A stretch of DNA of 64,000 bases from Cryptomeria japonica (GCF_030272615.1 NC_081405.1:22707772-22771771), one strand, 5' to 3'. Shown: positions 20,781 through 32,098, counted from the stretch's first letter. The notes: generated from the letters alone by a model not told the origin. Program-made: numbers and translations.

Positions 20781-22843
20781 ACCTTGTAGAACAGCTAGGG
20801 AAGACACCCGCGCTCATCTCCATTCTTGAGCTATTACGCATATCTCCCGCACATAAAGCCATCCTTGACAAAATCTTGAGAGACACCGCCGTTCCTACTA
20901 ATCTGAACGTGGACCAGTTTCAAGCCAGGGTGGGATACCTTTCCATTCCACACTCCCTTACATTCACAGAAGCAGATGATGCCTTCGTAAGTCAGCCACA
21001 TAATGCACCATTACACATTGAAGCCTTCATACACAAACATCGAATAAAAAGAGTCTTGATAGATGGAGGAGCAGGTCTAAACATTTGCACATTAAGCACT
21101 ATTACACAATTGGGATATTCTGATAAAGCTATGAATTCTACAAACAAGATCACCATTAAAGCATATGATGATGAAGAGCATTCATCCAAGGGTACAATCA
21201 TCTTACCTCTCAGAGTTGGGCCAGTTACAAAGGATGTGGTCTGTCAAGTCCTGGATTTAAATCTCACTTATAATATATTGCTTGGACGTCCTTGGATTCA
21301 TGAAATGAGGGCAGTCCCATCCACATATCACCAATGCATTAAGTTTCCTCATAATGGAGTGGAAGTAACAGTTAACGGTGATCCTAATCCATTCATATAC
21401 TGCAATAACCTGAAATCAAAGACTGAGACCATCATTCCTAGTAATTGGGACGTTGTTCCTTCGTCGGCATACATTGATCCTGAGTCATTAAAACCCTCGA
21501 CCTCAAAACAAGGTGAGCTTAAAGGAAAGTTTCAAGACAAAGGCATGGGGGAATATACTTTCAATCAAACCATGTACTTATGACAAGTCATGAGTTCCCC
21601 AAACGAATATGGAAGACCACATCCTAACAAGCAAATCGTCATTATGATGCTCAAATGGGATCCTACTACCTTTCAAAGATGGGGTGAACTAGAAGAGGAA
21701 GATTTATACCAAATGCTTTTTAGGGACAATGAAGAGGAAACACAAGACCACATCAACCTACCATGTGAGAAATATGGAAAAGGCTTCAAAATTTTACAAA
21801 AATTCAGGTATGATGGAAAAAGCCCTCTGGGGTTACGAAAGGAAGCCATCATGGAACCTTTACAACCTAAATTGACCCTCAAAAGGGAACGCTCGAAAGG
21901 ACTTGGTTTCTTAAAGGTCCACACCCAAAGGACAGAAGAAGCCTTACAAATTAAAGCTGCCAAAATTCAACAAGAGAATCGCTATTCCACATATTCCAAT
22001 GAATGGGAATGGGGTTCAGACAAGTCTTCCAATGACTATGAGCTCACCGAAACATTCAGAGAGCCAGATGAACCCACAGAAGAAGAGGAGTTTTATAACA
22101 AGTTCAGAGTTGGTCAGGAAACAACCCATGAGGAGTCTACACAGTCCTTGTCTCAAGGTTCTAGGTTGAAATCGCATAGGATGAGAACACCTGTCCCAAA
22201 GTGCGCTACTAGTGATGATAATTTGGATTCGCTCGCAATCGAGACTGATGAGGAGAGTGTCATCAATGACCTCGATAATTACCTTGACATACGTGAATAT
22301 AACCACATCTTCACTCTTAGCCCCGTTAACTTTGAAGACACTAACGGCCTTCCCCTTGTTCACCGCCAACTCATTGACTGGGATCATGAAGGACCTGCAC
22401 AGTTTGATACATTCCAAAATGATGAAGCTTTTATTGACTATCTGGGCATACGAGATGATCTTCCCCCTGGAGACCATAAAGCGGGATACACTATAGAACT
22501 AAATAGCGTGGCATATTTTGGTGAGGGTGTCGGACCTTCCAGTCACAAAAATGTGAAAATAAGAACAAATCAAGGGTCTTATGGCGAAAACCACATTGTG
22601 GCGCTGTCTGACCTCAAAAAAGTAAAAAGAAAGGACGTATCTAAGGGTGAAAACCTCTCCGAGGCACCTGAAGATGGAAGGCTTGACATTCTTCCAGCAT
22701 CATATGAGGAAAAGTCATCCATGTTGGTAGAGGAGACTATCAAAACAAACATTGGTACAGAAGAGGTTCCACACAACATATTCCTAGCTCAATCACTGAC
22801 AGAGTCCGAAAGGTCAAAATTCATAAGTTTCTTCAAAGAATGA
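20781..22843 (+). pseudogene. Tat-2 protease and PR-RT linker with G-patch-like segment
   Basis: The active site reads RVLIDGGAGLNICTL near 21049, followed by 'LLGRPWIHEM' near 21280 (flap and C-terminal half of a retropepsin). A stop at 21581-21583 is followed in the same frame by 'YGKGFKILQKFRYDG' (about 21772), a G-patch-like stretch that ends in 'GLGF' near 21901; it is weaker than in Tat-1 because the GLG core reads PLG. A long acidic linker leads to the two GEN motifs at 22583 and 22646, which overlap RNA hairpins. A stop at 22841-22843 separates it from RT. Confidence 0.82.
22583..22668 (+). other. Pair of AAAA-bulge RNA hairpins in the Tat-2 PR-RT linker
   Basis: Copy one (22583-22605): GGCG, AAAA, CCAC, loop ATT, GTGG, CGCT. 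Copy two (22646-22668): GGTG, AAAA, CCTC, loop TCC, GAGG, CACC; here all eight pairs are Watson-Crick. Compared with Tat-1 the paired bases change on both sides, while AAAA and the position relative to RT are kept. Confidence 0.65.
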
Positions 22844-25800
22844 CAAATCAAATTCGCCTGGTCATACGCTGATATGCCTGGATTAGATCCGGGTTTGGTA
22901 ATGCATTATTTGACAGTCAAACCGGGGGCAAAACCAGTAAAACAGAAATTAAGAAAAATGCATCCACAAGTGGCATTACTAGTCAAAGCAGAACTTGAGA
23001 AATTACTCAATGTCAGATTCATATGCCCAATTGATTATCCTGAATGGATCTCCAACTTGGTACCTATTAGTAAACCGAATCGCAGCATCAGAATTTGCAC
23101 AGATTTCAGAGACATCAACAAAGCTTGTCCAAAGGATGACTTCCCATTACCAAATATTGACTTGATTGTTGATCTCACAGCAGGTCATGAAATGTTATCC
23201 TTGATGGATGGATTCTCTGGTTATAATCAAATAAGGATCGCACCCGAGGATCAACATAAAACAGCATTTACTTGTCCGTGGGGAACTTTCTGTTGGAATG
23301 TCATGCCTTTCAGGCTAAAGAATGCAGGTGCTACATATCAAAGAGCCATGACTACTATCTTTCATGATCTCATGCATGTAACTGTGGAAGATTATGTTGA
23401 CGACCTCTTGGGAAAATCAATAGACAGAAATACACATTTGGACATACTTTCAGTCATCTTTGATCGGTTGGAAAAATACAAAGTAAGATTAAACCCCAAG
23501 AAATGTGTCTTTGGAGTAACCTCCGGGAAGCTCCTAGGATTCATTGTATCCAAAAGAGGAATTGAAGCTGATCCAGCAAAAGTCAAGGCCATCTTGGAAA
23601 TGCAACCTCCAAGAAATATCAGTCAACTTCGATCCTTACAAGGAAGACTCTAGTCTATCCGAAGATTCATAGCACAACTGGCAGATAAGTGTAATCCTTT
23701 TCAGCACCGGCTACATAAAAACATCAAATTCAAATGGGATGATAACTGTCAACAGGCTTTCCAAACACTCAAAGATTATCTTCTAAATCCGCCAGTTCTG
23801 ATGCCACCAGTTCCAGATCAGCCTCTGTTACTATACATATCAACTACTCCAACCGCACTGGGGGCACTCTTAGCACAACAAAGTGTTGAAGGCAAGGAAA
23901 AAGCAGTATACTATATCAGTCGCACATTGGTGGGATACGAGATAAATTACACACCAATTGAGCGTGCATGTCTCGTCGTGGTCTTTGCTTTGCTGAAATT
24001 ACGACATTACATGCTCACTCATAAGACTAAGTTAGTTGCAAGGATAGACCCATTGAAATACCTTCTTAACAAAGTGACACTTACTAGGCGACTAGCCAAA
24101 TGGGTAATGATCCTGAGTGAATTCGACATCGAGTATGTGGACAGAAAAGCAATAAAAGGACAAGCCATTGCAGATCAATTAGCAGATGTTCCCATGATAG
24201 ATGATGTTCCTCTAAGTTCTGAATTTCCAGATGAATCCATTTTGACAATGTCACATGCGAAGCCATGGCAACTGTACTTTGACGGCTCATACACACAGCA
24301 TGGGGCAGGAGCTGGCATCCTCTTCATAACTCCTCAAGGGGATTTTATACCAAATTCATATCGCTTATCATTTCCTTGCACTAACAATATAGCGGAGTAT
24401 GAAGCATTAACAACAGGATTGCGAATTGCAGTTCAATGGAAGATTCAAGAACTTTGTGTTTTTGGGGATTCCCAACTTGTCATCTGTCAAGCAACTGATG
24501 ATTACCAAACAAAATATGAAAAGTTAATGCCTTATAAACAAATGGTGGATGACCTGAAACAACACTTCATAAAGATTGATTTTGAGCAGATACCAAGAGA
24601 GCAAAATCGCGCCACAGATGCCATGGCTACAATTGCTTCACTAATTGATTTACCTCCAAACGAGACTCGCTATGAGTTCTTGGTGGATAACCTTTTGGTC
24701 CCTTCATATGAGATCATGCCTACTGAGACTATATGTGTTGTTGGTCCCGAATCCCAGTTATATGGTTCCATTTTCACATACCTACGTGACAATACTTTAC
24801 CTCCTGATCTATCGAATAACCAACATCGCACTTTCATTCGCCAATCCTCTCGATATGTCATTTTAGCTGATACCCTATATCGGCGAGGTCTAGATGGCAC
24901 TCTTCTTAGATGTTTAGAAAGCGACGAAGCTCAGATTGCGTTTTGGGAAGTGCATGAAGGGATATGTGGTCCACATGCTAGCGGTCCTACCTTGGCCAAG
25001 AAACTCATCAGGACTGGATATTACTGGCCCAATATGGAGAAAGACTCATATCATTTTGTCAAGAAATGTAAGCAATGTCAAATTCATGGAGACCTCATAC
25101 ATGCGCCAGCACAAGAACTTCAACCACTTGCATCTCCTTGGCCTTTTTGTCAATGGGGACTCAATCTCATAGGCAAGATTCACCCTCCTTCTTCCAATGG
25201 TCACAAATTTATTATCACTGCCACAAAGTATTTTACAAAATGGATTGAAGTCGTGCCTCTCACACAAGTTACTGGAAAATAGATTGCTACATTCATCCTC
25301 AACTATATCATTTGCTGATACGGTATTCCTGTTTCCATTATCACTGATAACGGGCGTCCCTTCAAAAATCAGGATGTTTGTGAACTCTGTGACCGCTTCC
25401 ATATCTCTCATCATTTCTCTAGACCATATTACCCCCAAGGTAATGGCCAAGCTAAGGTGTCTAACAAATCAATCCTTAAAATCCTAAAGAAGACAGTCAA
25501 CGATGTTGGTCATAATTGGCATATCCAACTTAATCCTGCACTTTGGGCCTACCGCACAAGTGTCCGCACACCTACAGGAGCTACACCCTATTGGCTTGTC
25601 TATAGCACTAAAGCTATCTTGCCTATTGAGGTCGAGCTACCCTCTTTACGGGTTTCTTTACAAAACACCATCAGTGATGAAGACTATAGGGTCTCTCGCT
25701 TGCAAGAGTTGGAACTATTGGATGAAAGAAGACAAACTACTTTCAATCATCTCAAGGCTTACCAACAACGAATGAGTCGCAGCTACAATCACAAGGTCAA

Positions 25801-26014
25801 GCCTCGTACATTTGAGGTAGATGACTTAGTTCTCAGAGAAAATCCTAAAAATCAACAAGACAGAGAGAAGAAGGGCAAGTTCGAACCAAACTGGCTTGGT
25901 CCCTACATTATTACAACAACATATGGATCTGGTGCATATCAGCTCTCAACTATAGAAGGTGAACCTTTGGAGGATCCTATCAATAGCATGCACCTTCGCC
26001 GGTTCTACACATAG
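22844..26014 (+). pseudogene. pol: Tat-2 Pol: reverse transcriptase, two RNase H domains, integrase
   Basis: Same domain order as Tat-1 Pol, in the gag frame. RT: 'FRLKNAGATYQRAM' (a G-to-R change from the family FGLKN) and YVDD at 23393-23404. Ty3 RNase H is at about 23800-24140. The archaeal-like RNase H ('LYFDGSYTQHGAGAG', 'AEYEALTTGL') is at 24270-24650. Integrase: zinc finger H..H near 24950 and C-x2-C near 25070, 'GLNLIGKIHP' (N replaces the usual first catalytic D), 'ITDNGRPF' near 25345, then 'WLGPYIIT' near 25890. Stops: TAG 23651, TAG 25280, TGA near 25317; all look like CAG or CGA changed by C-to-T. No frameshifts. Confidence 0.92.
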
Positions 26015-26034
26015 CTCTTCAGAATATCCTAATT

Positions 26035-26308
26035 CAAAAATACAAAAAAAATCAAAAATTTCAAAAATACAAAAAAATCAAAAATTTCGAAAATACAAAA
26101 AATCAAAAAAATTCAAAAATACAAAAAAAAAAATTGTAAAACAAATAAAAAATCGTTACTTGGTGAAAACCTGGCAAACAGGCACCTTGTGACATAAAAA
26201 ACATTGAAAAAATCAAAAAAGTAAAGAGAAATAATTTCGTCCAACGGTGAAAACCACTTCGGTGGCGCCCTGGGCAAGTAGCATGGTGAAAACTGGGTCA
26301 CCAGTGCC
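26035..26308 (+). other. A-rich tract and three AAAA-bulge RNA hairpins just 3' of Tat-2 pol
   Basis: After an A-rich tract (26035-26150) come three copies. 26162-26186: GGTG, AAAA, CCTG, GCAAA, CAGG, CACC. 26246-26269: GGTG, AAAA, CCAC, TTCG, GTGG, CGCC. 26285-26308: GGTG, AAAA, CTGG, GTCA, CCAG, TGCC, here extended outward by gcat/atgc to an eight-pair outer stem. Inner stems differ in sequence in every copy but always pair; one loop is the stable TTCG. Confidence 0.7.
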
Positions 26309-27792
26309 ATGCGTAGAGACATTGCTCCTCCCTCCTTCAGGATTCACTTTCATCCTTTCACTTTGCACACACTCACAACCTATTCGTTCATAATAAACTT
26401 ACACATTCCCATCATGGCTTGTTATTGATCTACCCAAGATTGGTTAGCCATTCATAATAAACCTCCCTTTTCATCCCTTTCCATCCATAATAAACCAGAT
26501 CCTATCTGTGGCTAAGGTAAATCCTACGTCTAGTGATGGGTGTAGAACTGAGAACATCACATGTTTTGAGAAGTACAGTTTCTTCCAACTTCCTTCAGTC
26601 TATCCACGCACAATCCGCAATAAAGCAACATTTGCATCACAGATCCGCAATAAAGTTTCATCTTCTCCGCAATAAAGTATCAATTTCATGGATTCAGTCA
26701 GTTTCAGATGAGACATAGCAGCAACAATGGGCTTCAACAAATCAAATCTTTCAACAGACTCAAACACTATATGGTTCAGTGCTATCTATCCTTTTTGTGA
26801 AAGTAAACATTGTGACCATAATCAAATAAGACTTATACAAATGACAAGAGACACTAAACTTGAGGACTACAGTGGATGTTGGTGTTGAGTCTTGGTTTTC
26901 TTTTGATTTCATCTTTTGGTGACATGTCTTTTAGCTTTTCCAGGATGTCTCTGACTAGAGATTCTATCTCCAGGATGTCTTTGACTAGAAAGGCGAGGAT
27001 GGGGTATCGTCACCTATTTGTATTTGCTGTCTGTGGATTGTCTTTTAGTAATGCTATGACTTGTCCAAGGATATGAGGACACTGTGAGTCTAGTGTGAAC
27101 TGGGGCATTCCTTGTTTGTGATTGTCTTGTCTCCATGCAAACAGGTACAATGACTTTCTGGGTCGAACATATGCCTCGATTGTCATAACCTACTTGCCAT
27201 AATAAAGCTCAATGATGATAACGCACAAGAAGCTCTTTGACTTTCATGTCTTTTGTCTTTCATCCCCCTTTCTTGATTGACTTCCATCATCCTTCTCGAG
27301 TTCGTGTAGCCTGCTATCACATGACTGAGTATATTGACACACCAAAAATATTTGCATTTCATGTAGTTTCACTTGCATTACCACATATAAGTATTTCATA
27401 CATAGATATATATATCACAACTGCATCACATCCTGCACACAACACCTGTTAGCACAATTTACATTTGCATTATCATATTCATTTACATTACATACATTTA
27501 CATTTGCATCATGCATAACATTTTAAAACATAAAAGAACAAAAATATTGCATTGCATCATATACATATTTGAATCCATCTCATAAACAAACATCACATAA
27601 GAACATCTCATCACATCGGTACACATGCATATAGCTGCCGCAAAGATGAATCATCTCATATATAAAAATAAAGTGTCATGATACAATGAGGTCAAAATCA
27701 TATGACTACAAAAAGCACCCGTAGGTGTCTACAATACAAAAATGGTACAAAACTGATACAAAGGGAGCCCTCTAAGGCTATGATGAACTCCC
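26309..27792. other. Tat-2 3' region without recognised gene
   Basis: 1.5 kb of AT-rich sequence downstream of the antisense PMD remnant. It contains three or four copies of a short 'cataataaac' phrase (26388-26510), 'ccaggatgtctctgactaga' nearly duplicated at 26940-26990, and a cat/acat-rich stretch (27420-27640). No gene seen. Confidence 0.5.
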
Positions 27793-29345
27793 TCACTTGG
27801 AACCACCTGGCCTCAGTAGAATCTGAGCCCCTGAAGGACCCGCCCTAGGATCATCCTGCCTGTCCCCTCTATCTGGTGGTGGTGGAGGACCCATAACCCC
27901 ACCACTCGATGTCTGTCTCCTCTGGCTCCCTCCCGTAGCTGTCGTTATATGCGACAGTCTATGGAAGCTCCTCGCCCACTGATCTGTTGGCACTGCACCA
28001 TAGTAGAGGTCCCTCCAGTAGGCTATCTCCTCTCCTGCCCACAGGACATAAGCGTATCCTACCCCTATATCCTCAGCTGCCTCTCTCCCTGCCCTCAGTG
28101 TTGTCTTAGCCTCTGTGTAGCACTGGATAGCCTAATCCCACTCTCACTTAGTATCCCTGAGCCTCATCCTGAGCCGATCCCTCTCCCTCTCCAACTCCTG
28201 GATCTCATCTGCCTGGCCCTGGCAGATCTCCCTCAGATCTAGCAGCTCCTCCTCCACTAGGTCAACCCCCTCTACCTCTGCCTGTGGCTCCCCCTCTGTG
28301 CGTGCCTGCCCCTGTGCCTATACCTGTACCTATACTAGTGCCTGTACTGGTACCTGTCTCTGTCCCTATCCCTGTATCTGTACCTACCTGGGACCCTGTG
28401 CTGCTGGCACCTGTAAAGGCAATCCACCGCGACCCCTCACCACCCGAGCCTGTCTCTCCTCTCCACCCTCCCTCCGAGGTGCAACCCGCCTCTCTCCAAC
28501 TACTCCCCTCCTCCTCCATTGGCCTCTACCCCCATCACCTCCACCCTCCTCATCATCTCCCCCCCATCTCCCTCCAATGCCTCTCCTGGATCTGTCAACC
28601 GTGGGAACGGATGCTCTGCCCAATAAGCTGTATACTCGGCATCCATGTTGGCGTCCTCGATCTCTGGCCACATGTCCCAAGGTAGGGGTATCATCTCCAC
28701 TAGCTGAGTCACTTCCTGATCATACGACAGCAAGGGCCCAAACTGTGCTTGATCTCTAACTGTGCGTGCATACCAGCCTGAGCCCTGGGGCATCCTCTGA
28801 ATCCGACCAAACTGTCGGCCAATCCTGTCTACAAGCTATCTCTCTAGTACATAGGGCGTCCGCCCAATCAGGTACCTGCTCCGGAAGGTGTACGGCAACT
28901 CAACTGCGTCATCCTCCCACTGCTCGCAGCCCAGATATGGTCACCATATGACCTCATCAATGTCGTCTATCACTCACCGCCAATACTCTAGCCTGCCAAT
29001 CCGAGGCTGTGATGTGATCATATCATACAAATTTACAAAGCTGCGTCCATGACCTCTGCCCCTGAAGTGTATCGGTCGGGTAACTGGCAAATGCTCATAG
29101 GCCCATACCTGCAGCAATGTAACTTCGCAGCTCAATCCTACTGATCCATGATAAACAAACTGGTGAAGCTCATAATACAAGTGTGTTAGCACACATGGTC
29201 CCCAGGCATATCTGGTGTGCTGCGTCACCAGTGTCTCCAGTGCTCCTCCCCAGCCCATAGCCAACCCTCATGTTGCCCTATCCGGACACAGGAACCCACT
29301 GATAGCTCCTCCGATCACTGCCGGCAATGCTAACCCTGTGGCTGT
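27793..29345 (-). pseudogene. Antisense PMD protein remnant of Tat-2, N-terminal part missing
   Basis: Homologous to the Tat-1 antisense protein from its middle onward: 'RYAWGPCVLTHLYYELHQF', 'SVGLSCEVTLLQVWAYEHL' (29210-29080), 'VDRIGRQFGRIQRMPQG' (near 28810), a linker, and the C-terminal 'EEIAYWRDLYYGAVPTDQWA' block near 27990. The linker differs from Tat-1: instead of a D/E run it has T-G-rich repeats (28390-28290), and the tail is proline/glycine-rich. Several stops and frame breaks occur. The first 170 or so residues are absent, their place being taken by tandem repeats at 29345-29500. Confidence 0.65.
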
Positions 29346-29500
29346 CATGGTGTCCCATGACACTCACTGTTCATCACAAAGTGTTACTCACATTTTGCAC
29401 TCCCTATTCATCACAAAGTGCTGCTCATATTTCAGTACTCCCTGTTCATCACAAAGTACTCTATCTTAGTACTCACTGTTCATCACAAAGTGCCTTGATC
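29345..29500 (+). repeat. Short tandem repeat replacing the PMD N-terminal region of Tat-2
   Basis: Four copies of a unit close to 'actgttcatcacaaagtg' with variable following bases, period about 35-45 bp. Confidence 0.7.
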
Positions 29501-29654
29501 TATCCTAGTCTTCCTAGAGGACCTGCTTGAGTGTATCCTCTCAATAGCTTATCCAATCGACAGCGTATATTCATCACAGAACTACCGATTTGACCTAGAA
29601 GATGCAAATTCACACTTTCTCAAATTCAAACACGCTTACATGACATAAACGCGC

Positions 29655-29940
29655 TCAAAGACTGCATAGACGCGCCTGAAGAACACAGATGTGCCTGCTT
29701 GACACAGACGTGCCTATGCTCTGCACAAACGTGCCTGTTTGACACAGATGTGCCTTTTTGGCACAAACGCGCCTGGACATCACAGACGTGGCTGCAATTG
29801 ATGCAGACGCGGGTCTAGACATAGACACGCCTGACACAAACACAGATGCGCCTGGCGAACACAGACGCGCCTGACACAAACACAGACGCGCCTGGCAAAC
29901 ACAGACGCGCCTGGCACCAACGCAGACGCGCCTAAATATT
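29655..29940 (-). repeat. Array of GCGTCTGTGT units in inverse orientation, upstream of antisense PMD
   Basis: On + the units read 'cacagacgcgcctggcaaa' with variants (acgtgcctg, atgcgcctg), about 14 copies at 19-21 nt. On the minus strand this is the same GCGTCTGTGT core found in the sense leader, so it would precede the antisense gene in its own transcript. CpG-rich; copies nearest 29940 are the most uniform. Confidence 0.8.
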
Positions 29941-30413
29941 TTTTGACACTTTTTGGACCCTAGTATAAGCGCATTTATGACCCTATCTAGCATGCATTAA
30001 TGACAAAATTAAATGCGTCAAGGTACGAGGAGGTTTGGTGGTACTTACTGGCTCTCCTGCCTCTGCTGGCCTCTGAAATCAGCAAACGCGATCAAATTTG
30101 TGAGTGAAAGCCATCGCTGCTGACTGCTCCTGCTCTATTCTCGCTCTGTAATATGCTCTTGTGGATGTGTAGATGACAATGAGGATGTATTTTCCCCTAT
30201 GGTCTATCTTATAGCCCACCCTAGCCCTCGCCTTCGTTTCTCGAGTCAGTCTTCATTATCCTGTGACCCTATCACTTTATTTGGTCAGTCCATTCTAGCC
30301 TCTCTTTCTTATCGAGAGATTGTGTGCAATCTTTTCAGACATTTTCATCCAATCTCTCGAGGGGGCATATTATTCCCATCCTGGGGCAACTTTGTATTAG
30401 TTCATATTATCTT
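29941..30413. other. Tat-2 3' region before the polypurine tract, no gene seen
   Basis: 473 bases of non-coding sequence. The only conserved phrase is 'ctctcgagggggcatat' near 30353, which has a counterpart upstream of the Tat-1 LTR. Confidence 0.4.
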
Positions 30414-30459
30414 CTTTGAAACAACGCGACAAGCCGCATTGTCTCAAAGAGGGGCAAAA
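30414..30459 (+). promoter_or_regulatory. Polypurine tract of Tat-2 inside a conserved hairpin
   Basis: 'tcaaagaggggcaaaa' ends directly before the LTR. Upstream 'ctttgaaacaacg' pairs with 'cattgtctcaaag' (stem 30414-30449). Both the pairing and the tract are shared with Tat-1, although the loops differ. Confidence 0.72.
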
Positions 30460-31241
30460 TGTAAACACTTAAAATTGTCCAATTTAATTAAATAAATATT
30501 TTATTTATTTAATTATCTAAGCTTAATTCTTCTATTAATTAATAAATCTTTATTTATTTAATTAATTCATTTATCCTCTTCTAACCTTATTTCTCATTTA
30601 AATAAATACATTTATTTATTTAAATTATCCTTTTCCTAAATTAAATAAATATTTTATTTATTTAATTATCCCACTTCTTCTATTAATTAAATAAATCTTT
30701 ATTTATTTAATTAATTCATTAACCTTTTTTACCTATGACATATGTCATTCATCTCTTAATTCATACACTACCTACCTCTTTCATTATTTTATTATTTCTT
30801 CTACCTACCCTCTAATCATAGCCAACCTCCTTTTACACCTCTCAATCTTATCCCTCCATTTCTTATTGTGTCTTCTATATAAGGAGATGCTTCCTTCATT
30901 ATCAAACCCTAATGATTCTATGCATTCTAATCATCTCTTACGCAATTGACTACACTACGATCCTACTTGCAACCACATTCTGTTCTTTGTTGAGCTCTTG
31001 TGCATATAAAATCTGAGAGCAAATATATCAAGCAAGATCAATGGAGATAGGAAGAATGGAGATCAAAACCCTATTGGACATGTGATGGTATAATCTTTGT
31101 GATTTCATTTGATTTGCATTGTCTTAGGTAATCTTCATATGTTATGGTAGATCTTTGTTGATTGTTAGGCTAGTGTTTTGTGGTTGAATTCATTTAGCCT
31201 TTCAATACTGTTATTGTTGTTATCCATTTTCACCATATACA
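30460..31241 (+). repeat. 3' LTR of Tat-2 (782 bp)
   Basis: Same length as the 5' LTR, with 18 substitutions by eye. Starts 'tgtaaacacttaaaattg', ends 'caccatataca', followed by the CTTAC duplication. Confidence 0.95.
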
Positions 31242-31246
31242 CTTAC
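31242..31246. repeat. Target-site duplication of Tat-2, right copy (CTTAC)
   Basis: Matches 15398-15402. Both copies lie in the ORF1 coding sequence of NA-1. Confidence 0.92.
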
Positions 31247-32029
31247 ATTCATTCTACAATTTTCAAAGTTATGACCAACTTTGTTGCATTTGGAGCATTG
31301 ACCGGTGGGAGGATTGATATTCTGATAATTCCTAGATCTAAATTCATTTGCCCTATGACCATATTTATTACAGTTAAAGCATTTTCCATTGAATTTATAA
31401 GTATTAGGAGGTCTTACCAGTTTGCTGTCATCCTGAGTATTTGCAGTACCAGAGCTTTCTCCAACTTCAAATCCAATTCCAGAAGTGTCACCTTTGGGTT
31501 TTTGATTCTTCAATAAGGTACCAAGTTCTTCTGAGCTTTTCTTGAATTTTTCTTTGTGTTGATTTGCAGTTTCCAATTCCCTTTCCAAGATTTCTTTTTG
31601 TCTCATTAGTTCATTCAAGTCATTCTGAGTATGCATCAAATCTGTCTTCAACATGTCATTTTCATAGCTAAGTCTTGTGTTCTCATTTGCTGCATCACTT
31701 AGTCTTTTGGTCAATTCTTCTTCATTCTTCTTTCTGTCCTCAATCTCTTTGCAAAATCTCATAGTCATATCCTGCATTTCATTTTTTGTTGTCATGATCT
31801 CTTGTTTCAACTTTCTTATCATATCATTAAGTGATTCATTTTCATCATTCTCATTTTGCAATTTTTCACAAAGTTCTCTTCTCTTATTTCTTGTAACAGT
31901 AAGATTTTATTCAAGTGCCTGAATGATATCCTGAGCTGCTTTTAAATCATCTTCTAATTTGATATTTTTCAACTTCTCTGCATCATAGTCAGTAAGAGCT
32001 CCTTCAAGTTGCTTCATTAGATTTTTCAT
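31247..32029 (-). pseudogene. NA-1 ORF1, N-terminal part: coiled-coil and CCHC knuckle protein
   Basis: Probably a Gag-like nucleic-acid-binding protein. It starts at the ATG at 32029 shortly after the primer site. A long coiled coil rich in K, E, N and L fills about 32029-31500, with one in-frame TAA at 31907-31909. Knuckles follow: 'CFNCNKYGHRANEF' (last Cys lost) and 'CSKCNKVGHNFENC'. Two more continue at 15402-15037 beyond Tat-2. The NA-2 protein (59100-57826) has the same order. Coiled coil plus several knuckles without a typical Copia or Ty3 gag core is unusual for an LTR element. Confidence 0.8.
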
Positions 32030-32086
32030 TTTTACCAGTGTCAAGATCTTCCTCAAGCTGTTAGGCTACTGAAAATAGAGGACCAA

Positions 32087-32098
32087 GCTCTGATACCA
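32087..32098 (-). promoter_or_regulatory. Primer binding site of NA-1 (initiator Met tRNA)
   Basis: The minus strand reads TGGTATCAGAGC, the classic complement of the initiator methionine tRNA 3' end, two bases inside the LTR end. It marks transcription right to left. Confidence 0.92.

Larger units (their letters stand above)
15403..31241 (+). mobile_element. Tat-2: complete Tat-lineage Ty3/gypsy retrotransposon, 15,839 bp
   Basis: Two LTRs of exactly 782 bp (15403-16184 and 30460-31241), flanked by a perfect CTTAC duplication. Internal order: leader with repeat arrays, gag-pol in one frame (18497-26014), antisense PMD remnant (29345-27793), polypurine tract, LTR. By-eye alignment of the LTRs gives 18 substitutions and no indels (2.3 percent), 15 of them transitions, so insertion is fairly recent compared with its surroundings. 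Seven in-frame stops in gag-pol make the copy inactive. It inserted into ORF1 of NA-1. Confidence 0.95.

Noticed and set aside
28284-28759. Plus-strand ORFs rich in P, V and C
   Set aside because: Mirror of the T/G- and P-rich linker of the antisense PMD remnant; no family resemblance.
29655-29993. 112-codon minus-strand ORF with R-V-C and A-R-L-C repeats
   Set aside because: Produced by the GCGTCTGTGT array alone; the repeat unit changes frame between copies and no conserved protein is seen.
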